Position numbers and translations under genes: made by a program
Assembly (NCBI RefSeq): GCF_001053185.1
Contig: NZ_CSTD01000001.1
Location: 1,730,333-1,794,332 of the forward strand
Reading direction: 5' to 3'
DNA: 64,000 nucleotides
Source of the DNA: Mycobacterium bohemicum DSM 44277
GTDB lineage: Bacteria > Actinomycetota > Actinomycetes > Mycobacteriales > Mycobacteriaceae
In this document: in pieces, positions 12,776 to 23,252 of the stretch
Layout of the letters: every line of letters starts with the position of its first letter
Numbering within the stretch: position 1 is the stretch's first letter
Notes under the pieces: generated by a model
Told to the model about the DNA's origin: nothing
The model's input: only the letters and a program-made list of their open reading frames with translations
Databases searched by the model: none

Positions 12776-13315
12776 TCACTGGGATTTTTTAGCTGTGCGC
12801 CCGGGCCCGTCGACCCGCGCGGCGACGTCGGCCGGGGTTTCCGGCCGGTGGCCGGCCAGCAGTTCGCGCAGGTCTTCCAGTTCGCGGCGCAGGTATTCGC
12901 GCGTCACCACCTCGCCGACGGCCAGCCGCACCGCGGCCAGCTCGCGCGCCAGGAATTCGGTGTCCGCCTTCGTCTGCGCGGCGCGGCGGCGGTCCTCGTC
13001 CAGCGCCACCCGGTCGCGGTTCTCCTGACGGTTCTGGGCCAGCAGGATCAGCGGGGCCGCGTAGGCGGCCTGGGTGGAGAAGGCGAGATTGAGCAGGATG
13101 AACGGGTAGGGGTCCCAGCGCAGCGTCACCGCGAAGACGTTCACCGCGATCCAGACCAGCACCACGATCGTCTGGATCAGCAAGTAACGGCCGGTGCCGA
13201 AGAACCGTGCGATCGACTCGGTGATCTGGCCGACGGCCTCGGGATCGAAGCGAACCTCTAATCTGCGCGACGTGCGCGGGGTGTACAGGCGGCGCGGGGC
13301 CGTCGAGCCGCTCAC
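12776..13315 (-). CDS. DUF1003 family membrane protein (Rv1231c type)
   Basis: A 179-residue protein with two membrane helices (LIQTIVVLVWIAVNVFAVTL and FILLNLAFSTQAAYAAPLILLAQNRQ) in the DUF1003 core, where the second helix ends in the typical NRQ. A charged coiled-coil C-terminus of about 80 residues follows. The GTG at 13313-13315 overlaps the stop of the upstream MgtE-N gene as GTGA and gives the usual family length. The pairing with an MgtE-N/CBS protein is conserved and suggests a joint role, perhaps in divalent-metal handling, but the function is unknown. Confidence 0.87.
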   Translation of the reverse strand: MSGSTAPRRLYTPRTSRRLEVRFDPEAVGQITESIARFFGTGRYLLIQTIVVLVWIAVNVFAVTLRWDPYPFILLNLAFSTQAAYAAPLILLAQNRQENRDRVALDEDRRRAAQTKADTEFLARELAAVRLAVGEVVTREYLRRELEDLRELLAGHRPETPADVAARVDGPGRTAKKSQ

Positions 13316-14619
13316 GCGGATCCCCCCAATCCCTCGAGCCGGCCGGCGAGGTCGAGTTCCTGGGCGTCGACGCGCCAGTCGTGGGGCAGCAGGTGGTCGA
13401 GCAGGTCGTCCACGGTCACCGCGCCGAGCAGGTGGTTCTGGTCGTCGAGCACCGGCCCGCACACCAGGTTGTAGGCGGCCAGGTAACGGGTCACCGCCGC
13501 CAGCGGGGTTTCCGGCGTCAGGGTCAGCAGGTCGCTGTCGACGATCCCGCCGACCAGTTCGGCCGGCGCCTCGCGGAGCAGCCGCTGCAGCGGCACGCAG
13601 CCCAGGTAGCGGCCGGTGGGCGTCGCCGTCGGGGGGCGCACCACGAAAACCATCGACGCCAACGCGGCGGTGAGATCGGGGTCGCGCACCCGCGCCAGGG
13701 CTTCGGCCACCGACGTGTCGGGCGTGAGCACGACGGGGTTGGAGGTCATCAACCCGCCGGCGGTGTCGGGGGAGTGGGTCAGCAGGCGGCGCACGGGTTC
13801 GGAGTCGTCCGGGTCCATGCGGGTCAGCAGCATCTCGGCGTCGGTCGGGTTCAGCACGCCGAGCAGGTCCGCGGCGTCGTCGGGATCCATCTCCTCCAGC
13901 ACGTCGGCCGAGCGTTCGGTGCCCAGCTGGGAGAGCACCTCGGCCTGGTCCAATTCGGGGAGTTCCTGCAGGATGTCGGCCAGCCGGTCGTCGTTGAGCG
14001 CGCGGAGCACCTCGTAGCGCCGCTTCGGCGGCAGCCCGCGGATGGCGTCGGCGACGTCGACCGCCCTGCGCCCCTCGAACTGGCCCAACAGCTGGGCCAC
14101 CCCCTGGTCCGGCATCGCCAGCGCCGAGGGAGTCAGTCCCCGGACGTTCTGCCAGTCGACGACGTGCACGGGGCCGCGCCGACGCAGCCGCCGCGGAACG
14201 CGCACCGCGACCCGGGTCACCAGCCAGTCCCGGGTCCGGGACTGTTCGATGCCCAGGTCGGTGACCACCACCTCCAGGCCGGCCAGCTCCGGCAGCGCGG
14301 GATCGCTGACGGTGACCTGGGTGTCGAGCACCTGGCCGATGGCCAGCACCTCGCCGGGGCGCTGCTCGAAGTGACGCAGGGAGACGTTGCCCGTGTTGAG
14401 CGTCACGGCGTCGGGTTCGATGGCGGCGACCCGCAGGATCGGGATGAAGATGCTGCGGCGGGTCGCCAGGTCGACGACGAGCCCCAGCACGCGCGGTTGT
14501 TGCCGCACGATGCTGATGCTGACGACGACGTCGCGGACGCGGCCGAACGATTCGCCGAACGGGCCCAGCACCAACATCCGCGACAGCCGCGCGATGTACA
14601 CCCTGTTGACCGATGCCAT
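13312..14619 (-). CDS. PRC-barrel / MgtE N-terminal / CBS domain protein (Rv1232c type)
   Basis: A 435-residue cytoplasmic protein. Residues 1-170 carry PRC-barrel-like repeats (LVLGPFGESFGRVRDVVVS). The middle is the superhelical MgtE_N domain (DVADAIRGLPPKRRYEVLRA, DVLEEMDPDDAADLLGVL). The last 130 residues are a CBS pair (GGLMTSNPVVLTPDTSVAEA, GAVTVDDLLDHLLP). In MgtE channels these parts sense Mg2+ and gate the pore. The pore domain is absent here, so this is a regulator-like protein that may act with the DUF1003 membrane protein it overlaps. The same length as Rv1232c supports the ATG at 14619. Confidence 0.87.
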   Translation of the reverse strand: MASVNRVYIARLSRMLVLGPFGESFGRVRDVVVSISIVRQQPRVLGLVVDLATRRSIFIPILRVAAIEPDAVTLNTGNVSLRHFEQRPGEVLAIGQVLDTQVTVSDPALPELAGLEVVVTDLGIEQSRTRDWLVTRVAVRVPRRLRRRGPVHVVDWQNVRGLTPSALAMPDQGVAQLLGQFEGRRAVDVADAIRGLPPKRRYEVLRALNDDRLADILQELPELDQAEVLSQLGTERSADVLEEMDPDDAADLLGVLNPTDAEMLLTRMDPDDSEPVRRLLTHSPDTAGGLMTSNPVVLTPDTSVAEALARVRDPDLTAALASMVFVVRPPTATPTGRYLGCVPLQRLLREAPAELVGGIVDSDLLTLTPETPLAAVTRYLAAYNLVCGPVLDDQNHLLGAVTVDDLLDHLLPHDWRVDAQELDLAGRLEGLGGSA

Positions 14620-14675
14620 GACAGGAAGCCTAGGCAGCGCCGGATCCGACGGCAGAGGCGCGGGGCGGTGAGTCG

Positions 14676-15215
14676 CTATCGGGAATTCATCGCGAAGATG
14701 ACCACGACCAACGTCACCACGAGCCCCGCCACGCCGATGGCGATGCCGGCGACCGCCATGCCGTAGCCCTCCTGACGGGTCCGCTTGATCTGCTCGAGCG
14801 CGACCGTGCCCAGCACGATCCCGGCGATCGAGCCGAGGCAGCAGAAAACGCCGGCGAACGACGAGATGAGCGAGGCGATCGCCAGGCCGTTCATCCCCGG
14901 CTGCGCCGCCGGATACGGCGCTCCCGGGTATACCGGTGATCCCTGAAGTCCGTAGCCGCCCGGGTAGTCGGGCGTTTGGTAGTAGCCGCCCGGATAGGCG
15001 GGCGGTCCGTAGCCGGCCGGCGGTTGCTCGTACCCGGGCGGCGGCATGGGCGGGGGGTACTCGCCGGGGTAGCCGCCCTGGTACCCGGCGGAATGGCCGG
15101 AGGGTGGGTTCGCGGGCGGCGAGTCGGCGCCCGCGGGCGGCACCCAGGGAACGTCCCGATCCGGCTGCGCGGGGGTGGGATTGGCCTCGCCGTGGTCACC
15201 GCCGGGAGCCGTCAT
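14676..15215 (-). CDS. Proline/glycine/tyrosine-rich DUF4190 membrane protein (Rv1233c type)
   Basis: A 179-residue protein. The first 110 residues are low-complexity and rich in Pro, Gly and Tyr (repeats such as GYQGGYPGEYPPPMPPPGYE). They are followed by two membrane helices of the DUF4190 type (ASLISSFAGVFCCLGSIAGIVLGTVAL and MAVAGIAIGVAGLVVTLVVVIFA). The function is unknown; the tail may mediate envelope protein contacts. The ATG at 15213-15215 is chosen because upstream codons lie in the promoter region. Confidence 0.8.
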   Translation of the reverse strand: MTAPGGDHGEANPTPAQPDRDVPWVPPAGADSPPANPPSGHSAGYQGGYPGEYPPPMPPPGYEQPPAGYGPPAYPGGYYQTPDYPGGYGLQGSPVYPGAPYPAAQPGMNGLAIASLISSFAGVFCCLGSIAGIVLGTVALEQIKRTRQEGYGMAVAGIAIGVAGLVVTLVVVIFAMNSR

Positions 15216-15371
15216 GAGGTTCAACCTAACGCATCGGCGGGCGGCCACGGCGCCGCCGAGACGGCGCGCCCGATCGGCCCGCGCCCGCCCGCCGGTCCCC
15301 TGGATAGGGTGGGCGAGGAGGCAGACGAAACCCGAGATGAGTTCGAGGTCAAGGCGTAGGAGAATGCACCG

Positions 15372-15893
15372 ATGACTAGTCCTTTCCAGCCCGGGCAGGT
15401 CCCGGGCTCGACGCCGTCCGGCGCGGCCCGTGGGCGGGCACCCGGGCTACCGACACCGCCCAAAGGATGGCCGGTCGGGTCCTACCCGACCTACGCGGAG
15501 GCGCAGCGGGCCGTCGACTACCTCTCCGACCAAGACTTTCCGGTCCAGCAGGTGACCATCGTGGGCGTCGACCTCATGCAGGTCGAGCGCGTCACCGGCC
15601 GCCTGACGTGGGCCAAGGTGATCGGCGGCGGCGTCCTCAGCGGGGCGTGGCTGGGCCTGTTCATCGGGCTGGTGCTGGGCTTCTTCAGCCCCAATCCGTG
15701 GGCCGCGCTGGTCACCGGCCTGATCGCCGGGGTGTTCTTCGGGCTGATCACTTCCGCCGTCCCCTACGCAATGGCCAGGGGCACAAGGGATTTCAGCTCA
15801 ACCATGCAGCTGGTGGCCGGCCGCTACGACGTGCTGTGCGATCCGCAGAACGCGGAGAAGGCGCGGGATCTGCTGGCGCGCTTGGCGATCTGA
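15372..15893 (+). CDS. General stress protein 17M-like membrane protein (Rv1234 type)
   Basis: A 173-residue protein. After a Pro/Gly-rich leader it has the GS17M-type fold (GSYPTYAEAQRAVDYLSDQDF..QVTIVGVDL), two glycine-rich membrane segments (WLGLFIGLVLGFFSP and ALVTGLIAGVFFGLITSAV), and a C-terminal domain ending in ARDLLARLAI. A TAGGGT box at 15305-15310 is a likely -10, with a leader of about 55 nt. The gene ends 27 bp before lpqY, so it may be transcribed with the trehalose importer. The function is unknown. Confidence 0.83.
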   Translation: MTSPFQPGQVPGSTPSGAARGRAPGLPTPPKGWPVGSYPTYAEAQRAVDYLSDQDFPVQQVTIVGVDLMQVERVTGRLTWAKVIGGGVLSGAWLGLFIGLVLGFFSPNPWAALVTGLIAGVFFGLITSAVPYAMARGTRDFSSTMQLVAGRYDVLCDPQNAEKARDLLARLAI

Positions 15894-17321
<1,428 letters not shown>

Positions 17322-17334
17322 GGGAGCGGCGCCC

Positions 17335-18201
17335 ATGACGGAGCGGCGACTGGCCTACCTGATGGTCGCACCCGCGGCGATCCTGATGCTCGGGGTGACG
17401 GCCTATCCGATCGGCTACGCCGTCTGGCTGAGCTTGCAGCGCAACAACCTTGCCACGCCGCGCGACACCGCGTTCATCGGCCTGGCTAACTACGCGACGA
17501 TCCTCACCGACCGGTATTGGTGGACGGCGCTCGCGGTGACGCTGGGCATCACGGTGGCGTCGGTGTCTATTGAGTTCGTGCTGGGGCTGGCGCTGGCGCT
17601 GGTGATGCACCGCGCCGTCGTCGGCAAGGCGCTGGTGCGCACCGCCGTCCTCGTCCCGTACGGCATCGTCACCGTGGTCGCGTCCTACAGCTGGTACTAC
17701 GCCTGGACGCCGGGCACGGGGTACCTGGCCAACCTGCTGCCGCAGGGGAGTGCGCCGCTGACACAACAGATCCCGTCGCTGGGCATCGTCGTGATCGCCG
17801 AGGTCTGGAAGACGACGCCGTTCATGTCGCTGCTGCTCCTGGCCGGATTGGCGCTGGTGCCCGAGGATTTGTCGAAGGCCGCCCAGGTCGACGGCGCCGG
17901 CGCCTGGCGCCGGCTGACCCGCGTGACCCTGCCGATCATCAAGCCCGCGGTGGTGGTCGCGCTGCTTTTCCGCACGCTGGACGCGTTCCGTATCTTCGAT
18001 AACATCTACGTGCTGACCGACGGCGCCAACGACACCGACTCGGTGTCGATCCTGGGTTACGACAACCTGTTCAAGGGCTTCAACGTCGGGCTCGGCTCGG
18101 CGATCAGCGTGCTGATCTTCTGCTGCGTGGGCATCATCGCACTGGTTTTCATCAAGGTGTTCGGCGCGGCCGCGCCGGGTGGAGGCGTCGATGGGCGCTG
18201 A
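17335..18201 (+). CDS. sugA: Trehalose ABC transporter permease SugA
   Basis: A 288-residue MalF-like permease with six membrane helices and the EAA loop near residue 180 ([20 protein letters not shown]) that docks onto SugC. It closely matches Rv1236 but starts about 19 residues later. The ATG at 17335 is preceded by GGGAGCGG. It overlaps sugB by 11 bp, showing translational coupling within the trehalose-recycling operon. Confidence 0.94.
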   Translation: MTERRLAYLMVAPAAILMLGVTAYPIGYAVWLSLQRNNLATPRDTAFIGLANYATILTDRYWWTALAVTLGITVASVSIEFVLGLALALVMHRAVVGKALVRTAVLVPYGIVTVVASYSWYYAWTPGTGYLANLLPQGSAPLTQQIPSLGIVVIAEVWKTTPFMSLLLLAGLALVPEDLSKAAQVDGAGAWRRLTRVTLPIIKPAVVVALLFRTLDAFRIFDNIYVLTDGANDTDSVSILGYDNLFKGFNVGLGSAISVLIFCCVGIIALVFIKVFGAAAPGGGVDGR

Positions 18202-19030
18202 GTCGGCGGGGCCGCGGCGCGCGGCGGCCTGGGTCGTTATCGACGCGGCCGTCGTGGTGTACGCGCTGGTGCCGGTGTTGTGGATTCTCAGCCTTTCGCT
18301 CAAGCCGACGTCAACGGTCAAGGACGGCAAGCTGATTCCGTCGTCGGTGTCCTTCGAGAACTACCGCGCCATCTTCCGGGGCGGGTTCTTCGGCTCCGCG
18401 CTGGTCAATTCCATCGGGGTCGGGTTGCTGACCACCGTGATCGCGGTGGTGCTGGGGGCGATGGCCGCCTACGCGATCGCCCGGCTGGAATTTCCGGGCA
18501 AGCGGCTGCTCATCGGCGCCACCCTGATGATCACCATGTTCCCGGCGATCTCGCTGGTGACGCCGCTGTTCAACATCGAACGGTTCCTCGGGTTGTTCGA
18601 CACCTGGCCGGGCCTGATCCTGCCCTACATCACGTTCGCGCTGCCGCTGGCGATCTACACCCTGTCGGCGTTCTTCCGGGACATCCCGTGGGATTTGGAG
18701 AAGGCGGCGAAGATGGACGGCGCCACGGCGGGGCAGGCTTTTCGCAAGGTGATCGTCCCGCTGGCGGCCCCCGGGGTGGTCACCGCGGCGATCCTGGTGT
18801 TCATCTTCGCCTGGAACGACCTGCTGCTGGCGCTGTCGCTGACGGCGACCAAGGCGGCGATCACCGCGCCGGTGGCGATCGTGAACTTCAGCGGCACATC
18901 GCAATTCGAGGAGCCCACCGGGTCGATCGCGGCGGGCGCGATCGTGATCACCGTCCCCATCATCGTTTTCGTTCTCATCTTCCAACGACGGATTGTCGCC
19001 GGGTTGACCTCCGGTGCGGTGAAGGGATAG
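18191..19030 (+). CDS. sugB: Trehalose ABC transporter permease SugB
   Basis: A 279-residue MalG-like permease with six membrane helices and the EAA loop ([20 protein letters not shown]). It pairs with SugA to form the channel. The ATG at 18191 is chosen over an in-frame ATG at 18179 because GGAGG lies 5 nt upstream. The gene overlaps the end of sugA by 11 bp and is followed 4 bp later by sugC. It matches Rv1237. Confidence 0.94.
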   Translation: MGAESAGPRRAAAWVVIDAAVVVYALVPVLWILSLSLKPTSTVKDGKLIPSSVSFENYRAIFRGGFFGSALVNSIGVGLLTTVIAVVLGAMAAYAIARLEFPGKRLLIGATLMITMFPAISLVTPLFNIERFLGLFDTWPGLILPYITFALPLAIYTLSAFFRDIPWDLEKAAKMDGATAGQAFRKVIVPLAAPGVVTAAILVFIFAWNDLLLALSLTATKAAITAPVAIVNFSGTSQFEEPTGSIAAGAIVITVPIIVFVLIFQRRIVAGLTSGAVKG

Positions 19031-19034
19031 CGCG

Positions 19035-20210
19035 ATGGCCGAGATCGTGCTGGCGCACGTCAGCAAGAATTACCCCGACGGCGCGACCGCGGTGAACGAC
19101 CTCAACCTCACCATCGCCGACGGCGAATTCCTGATCCTGGTCGGGCCGTCGGGCTGCGGCAAGACCACCACGCTGAACATGATTGCGGGACTTGAGGATA
19201 TCTCGTCGGGCGAGCTGCGCATCGACGGCCAGCGGATGAACGAGAAGGCCCCCAGGGACCGCGACATCGCGATGGTGTTCCAGTCCTACGCGTTGTACCC
19301 GCACATGACCGTGCGACAGAACATCGCCTTCCCCCTGACGCTGGCCAAGATGAAGAAGGCCGAGATCGCGCAGAAGGTGGAGGAGACCGCCAAAACCCTT
19401 GACCTGACCGATCTGTTGGACCGCAAGCCCGCGCAGCTCTCGGGCGGCCAGCGGCAGCGGGTGGCGATGGGCCGGGCGATCGTGCGCCACCCCAAGGCGT
19501 TTCTGATGGACGAGCCGCTGTCGAACCTGGACGCGAAACTGCGCGTGCAGATGCGCGGGGAAATCGCCCGGCTGCAGAAGCGGCTGGGCACCACGACCGT
19601 CTACGTCACCCACGACCAGACGGAGGCGATGACGCTGGGGGACCGCGTGGTGGTGATGCACGGTGGGGTGGCCCAGCAGGTCGGCACGCCCGACGAGCTC
19701 TACGAACGCCCGGTCAACCTGTTCGTCGCGGGGTTCATCGGCTCCCCGGCCATGAACTTCTTCCCCGCGACGCTCACGCCCGTCGGGCTCGAACTGCCCT
19801 TCGGGGAGGTCACGTTGACGCCCGACGTGGCGCAGGTGATCGCGCAGCACCCGAAACCGAGAGGCGTGATCGTCGGTGTGCGCCCCGAGCACCTGGCCGA
19901 CGCCGCGCTGATCGACGGATACCAGCGCATCCGGGCGCTGACCTTCGAGGTGAAGGTCGACCTGGTGGAGTCGCTGGGCGCCGACAAGTACGTGTATTTC
20001 GGCACGTCCGGTCCCGCCGTGCATTCGGCGCAGCTCGACGAGCTCGAGGCGCAGGGCGAGGAGCGGCACGGAAACCAGTTCGTCGCAAGGGTTCCCGCCG
20101 AGTCGCGGGCGTCGGTCGGGCGGCCGATCGAGCTGGCGCTCGACACCACCAAGATCGTCGTCTTCGACGCGGACTCGGGGGCGAACCTGAGCCTCGCGCC
20201 GCCGGCGTAG
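19035..20210 (+). CDS. sugC: Trehalose ABC transporter ATPase SugC
   Basis: A 391-residue MalK/UgpC-type ATPase. It has Walker [11 protein letters not shown]-loop [12 protein letters not shown], signature [14 protein letters not shown], Walker [13 protein letters not shown] and switch VTHDQ. The C-terminal 130 residues form the OB-fold regulatory domain (GVRPEHL). It powers trehalose uptake through SugAB. It matches Rv1238. The TAG stop at 20208-20210 is directly abutted by the next ATG. Confidence 0.95.
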   Translation: MAEIVLAHVSKNYPDGATAVNDLNLTIADGEFLILVGPSGCGKTTTLNMIAGLEDISSGELRIDGQRMNEKAPRDRDIAMVFQSYALYPHMTVRQNIAFPLTLAKMKKAEIAQKVEETAKTLDLTDLLDRKPAQLSGGQRQRVAMGRAIVRHPKAFLMDEPLSNLDAKLRVQMRGEIARLQKRLGTTTVYVTHDQTEAMTLGDRVVVMHGGVAQQVGTPDELYERPVNLFVAGFIGSPAMNFFPATLTPVGLELPFGEVTLTPDVAQVIAQHPKPRGVIVGVRPEHLADAALIDGYQRIRALTFEVKVDLVESLGADKYVYFGTSGPAVHSAQLDELEAQGEERHGNQFVARVPAESRASVGRPIELALDTTKIVVFDADSGANLSLAPPA

Positions 20211-20807
20211 ATGACCGACGTCCTGCACGATGTGCGCGCGCACCTGCGCGCCCACTTCGCCGACATCGAGCCCGAATCGGCGAGCGTGACCTTCCTGGGT
20301 GCCGAACCGATCGATGTCATGCGGTTCGCCTTCGGCAGAAGGGAATTGACGCATTACGTGTCGGTCGGCTGCTCGCGGCATCCGATGACCGACCCGACGC
20401 ATACGGTCGGCGACCCGCTGCGCGGGCCGCGCGCCGAAGTGGTGCTCACTCAGCGCGACGCCGGCCCGGTCAGAGGTCTGGGGCGCAGCCTGGCGGTGCT
20501 GGCGGCGACGCCGGCCGTCGAGGGCGTGGTGCTGGTCCCCGACGCGCTGATCGACCTCGGCTCGCCGCTGTGGTCGTCGCCGCGGCGGCGGGTGCCGTTC
20601 AGCGCGGTGTTGTTGGGGCGCAGCGACATTCCCGACCTTGTCCTATCGCCGCCGCTGGACCCGGTGACGTTTCTCTCGGCGACGCCGATCACCGCGACGG
20701 AGGCGGCGTGGGTGCGGCTCAAGGGCGCCGAGGCGATGCGGCAGGCCTGGTGCGACGACGGCGTCGACGTGCTGGACCCGAATCGCGCCGCGGCCCAACC
20801 CCGCTGA
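20211..20807 (+). CDS. Suppressor-of-fused (SUFU) domain protein
   Basis: A 198-residue soluble protein with features of the bacterial SUFU domain: HYVSVGCSRHPM, RAEVVLT, PFSAVLLGRSDIPDLVLSP, DPVTFLSATPITATEAAWVR and ending AWCDDGVDVLDPNR. Its ATG follows the sugC stop with no intervening base, so it is probably translated from the sug operon mRNA. I recall no counterpart at this site in M. tuberculosis. Bacterial SUFU proteins are often found as immunity proteins of polymorphic toxins, but no toxin is adjacent here, so the role is open. The ends of this gene and corA converge 32 bp apart. Confidence 0.72.
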   Translation: MTDVLHDVRAHLRAHFADIEPESASVTFLGAEPIDVMRFAFGRRELTHYVSVGCSRHPMTDPTHTVGDPLRGPRAEVVLTQRDAGPVRGLGRSLAVLAATPAVEGVVLVPDALIDLGSPLWSSPRRRVPFSAVLLGRSDIPDLVLSPPLDPVTFLSATPITATEAAWVRLKGAEAMRQAWCDDGVDVLDPNRAAAQPR

Positions 20808-20839
20808 GCTGCGCGCTTTGCTCGGCGAGAGGAGGTGTC

Positions 20840-21946
20840 CTAGAGCCAGTGGCCTTTGCGGAATTGGAAGTACAGGATGAGGCAGGCGATGGCCATCAGC
20901 GCCATCACCACCGGATAGCTCCACTCCCAGTTCAGCTCCGGCATGAAATGAAAGTTCATGCCGTAGATCGCCGCGACCATGGTGGGCACGGCGATGATGC
21001 CCGCCCACGCCGCCATCTTGCGCATGTCGTTGTTCTGCTGCATGCTCACGCGCGCCAGCGCCGCCTGCACCAGCGAGGTGAGCATGTCGTCGTAGCTGGC
21101 GATGTGGTCGGCGGCCTCGGAGTGGTGGTCGGCGACGTCGCGCAGGTAGCGCCGCACCTCCTTGGAGATCAGGTCCTTGTTCTCGGTCTGGATGCGCTGG
21201 AAGGCGACGCCCAACGGTACGACGCACCGGCGCAATTCGACGACCTCGCGCTTGAGCAGATAGATCGGCTCCACGTCGATGTTGGCGCCGGGGGCGAACG
21301 CCACCACCTCGATGCTGTCGATGTCGTCTTCCATCAGGTTGGTCACGGCGAGGTAGTGGTCCACCACGTAGTCGGCTATCGCGTGCATCACCGCGTACGG
21401 GCCCAGACCGAGTTGCTCGGGGGAGGAGTCCATGCGCTTGCGCACCTCGGACAGCCCGCTGTGGTCGCCGTGGCGGACGGTGACCACGAAATCGTTGCCG
21501 ACAAAGATCATGATCTCGCCCGTCTCGACGATCTCGCGGGCCAGCACCACCGAGTCGTGCGGGACGTACTTCACGGTCTTCAGCACGAAAAACAGCGTGT
21601 CATCGTATCGCTCGAGCTTGGGCCGTTGGTGCGCGTGCACCGCGTCCTCGACCGCCAGGGGGTGCAGGCCGAAGACGTCGGCCACTCCCTGCATGTGCGT
21701 CTCGTCGGGCTCATGGAGGCCGACCCAGACGAACGCCTCCTGGCCGGTCGCCTGGATCTGGCGGACGGTGTCGAGCGCCGAGGCGTAGCCGTACGTGCCG
21801 GGCAGGCGCTGGCCGCCCACGTAGACGCCGCAGTCGACCAGCGGCTCGGTGGGACGGGGGTGAGGGTGCGTGTGGTGGCGCTCGCGCCGCGGCGACGGCG
21901 TGATCGGCCTGAGCACCTCGGGTATCGCGTCGAATCCCTGGAACAC
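20840..21946 (-). CDS. corA: CorA-family magnesium/cobalt transporter
   Basis: A 368-residue channel. It has a large N-terminal cytoplasmic alpha/beta and helical domain and two C-terminal membrane helices with the diagnostic YGMNF motif at the end of the first helix, then a short basic tail (RKGHWL). CorA forms pentamers that admit Mg2+. It matches Rv1239c. The GTG at 21944-21946 is preferred over one two codons upstream, because GGAGG then sits 5 nt before it rather than touching it. A histidine-rich stretch (RHHTHPHPR) near residue 25 may bind metal. No Mg2+ riboswitch was recognised upstream. Confidence 0.92.
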   Translation of the reverse strand: MFQGFDAIPEVLRPITPSPRRERHHTHPHPRPTEPLVDCGVYVGGQRLPGTYGYASALDTVRQIQATGQEAFVWVGLHEPDETHMQGVADVFGLHPLAVEDAVHAHQRPKLERYDDTLFFVLKTVKYVPHDSVVLAREIVETGEIMIFVGNDFVVTVRHGDHSGLSEVRKRMDSSPEQLGLGPYAVMHAIADYVVDHYLAVTNLMEDDIDSIEVVAFAPGANIDVEPIYLLKREVVELRRCVVPLGVAFQRIQTENKDLISKEVRRYLRDVADHHSEAADHIASYDDMLTSLVQAALARVSMQQNNDMRKMAAWAGIIAVPTMVAAIYGMNFHFMPELNWEWSYPVVMALMAIACLILYFQFRKGHWL

Positions 21947-22133
21947 GCTCACCTCCGATCGCGCACGATTCTGACCGGGCCGTGCTCATGCTACGCGTCC
22001 GGCGTTGCCGCGGCCCGGCGAGCGGGCGGGGAAACCCCTGGTAGCGGACCGGAGGCCAGGCGCCGGTGCGGGTGCGATAGTTTCGTGCGCAGACCACAAT
22101 CTGCCCCACCTTCTCCATAAGGAGCACTTCGAC

Positions 22134-23123
22134 GTGAGCGCTAGTCCCCTCAAGGTCGCCGTCACCGGCGCCGCCGGCCAGATCGGCTACAGCCTGTTGT
22201 TCCGCCTGGCCAGCGGTGCGCTGCTGGGCGCCGACCGCCCGATCGAGCTGCGTCTGCTCGAGATCGAGCCCGCACTGAAGGCCCTCGAGGGTGTGGTCAT
22301 GGAACTCGACGACTGCGCGTTCCCGCTGCTGGCCGGCGTGCAGATCGGCGCCGACGCGAACAAGATCTTCGACGGCGTCAACCTCGCGCTGCTCGTCGGC
22401 GCCCGGCCCCGCACCAAGGGCATGGAGCGCGGCGACCTGCTGGAGGCCAACGGCGCCATCTTCACCGCTCAGGGCAAGGCGCTCAACTCCGTCGCGGCTG
22501 ACGACGTCCGCATCGGGGTGACCGGCAACCCGGCCAACACCAACGCCCTGATCGCGCTCAGCAACGCCCCCGACATCCCGCGGGAGCGGTTCTCCGCCCT
22601 CACCCGCCTGGACCACAACCGGGCGATCTCGCAGCTGGCGAAGAAGACCGGCGCGAAGGTCACCGACATCAAGAAGATGACGATCTGGGGCAACCACTCG
22701 GCCACCCAGTACCCCGACGTTTTCCACGCCGAGGTCGGCGGCAAGAACGCCGCCGAGGTCGTCGGCGACCAGGCCTGGATCGAGAACGACTTCATCCCGA
22801 CCGTCGCCAAGCGCGGCGCGGCGATCATCGACGCGCGCGGCGCCTCGTCGGCCGCGTCGGCCGCGTCGGCCACCATCGACGCCGCCCGCGACTGGCTGCT
22901 GGGCACCCCCGACGGCGACTGGGTCTCCATGGCCGTCTTCTCCGACGGCTCCTACGGCGTGCCCGAGGGCCTGATGTCGTCGTTCCCGGTGACCACCAAG
23001 GACGGCAACTGGAAGATCGTGCAGGGCCTGGAGATCGACGACTTCTCCCGCGGCAAGATCGACGCGTCGACCGCGGAGCTGGCCGACGAGCGCAGCGCGG
23101 TCACCGAGCTCGGCCTGATCTAA
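22134..23123 (+). CDS. mdh: Malate dehydrogenase
   Basis: A 329-residue NAD-dependent malate dehydrogenase, which oxidises malate to oxaloacetate in the citric acid cycle. Evidence is the Rossmann start [30 protein letters not shown] with the substrate arginines, [17 protein letters not shown] and the catalytic WGNHSATQ. It is nearly identical in length and sequence to Rv1240. The GTG at 22134 is supported by AAGGAG 9 nt upstream. It is divergent from corA. A hairpin repeat follows the stop. Confidence 0.96.
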   Translation: MSASPLKVAVTGAAGQIGYSLLFRLASGALLGADRPIELRLLEIEPALKALEGVVMELDDCAFPLLAGVQIGADANKIFDGVNLALLVGARPRTKGMERGDLLEANGAIFTAQGKALNSVAADDVRIGVTGNPANTNALIALSNAPDIPRERFSALTRLDHNRAISQLAKKTGAKVTDIKKMTIWGNHSATQYPDVFHAEVGGKNAAEVVGDQAWIENDFIPTVAKRGAAIIDARGASSAASAASATIDAARDWLLGTPDGDWVSMAVFSDGSYGVPEGLMSSFPVTTKDGNWKIVQGLEIDDFSRGKIDASTAELADERSAVTELGLI

Positions 23124-23139
23124 CTCACTTCCGATTCGC

Positions 23140-23196
23140 CGAGACTTGCACCACGGCGACGGCCGGCGGCGTGTCGTGTGCGTGGTGCACGTGTCG
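23140..23196. repeat. Intergenic palindrome, family B variant, downstream of mdh
   Basis: CGAGACTTGCACCAC (23140-23154) pairs with GTGGTGCACGTGTCG (23182-23196), 13 of 15 positions. Its position between mdh and the next promoter suggests a transcription terminator. The CGAGAC start resembles the copies at 10287 and 25331. Confidence 0.6.
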
Positions 23197-23221
23197 CGCA
23201 GGGGGCCCGACGCAATTAGGC

Positions 23222-23245
23222 CTACTAATGAGTAGTCAGTACCCT
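23222..23245 (+). promoter_or_regulatory. Promoter of the malic enzyme gene
   Basis: TACCCT at 23240-23245 lies 7 nt before the GTG start, as in leaderless mycobacterial transcripts. Just upstream is CTACT-AATG-AGTAG (23222-23235), a 5-bp inverted repeat that could be a regulator site. Confidence 0.5.
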
Positions 23246-23252
23246 AGGGCGC

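Noticed and set aside
21947-22133. Possible Mg2+ riboswitch upstream of corA
   Set aside because: No M-box core or matching long helices were recognised in this short GC-rich gap.
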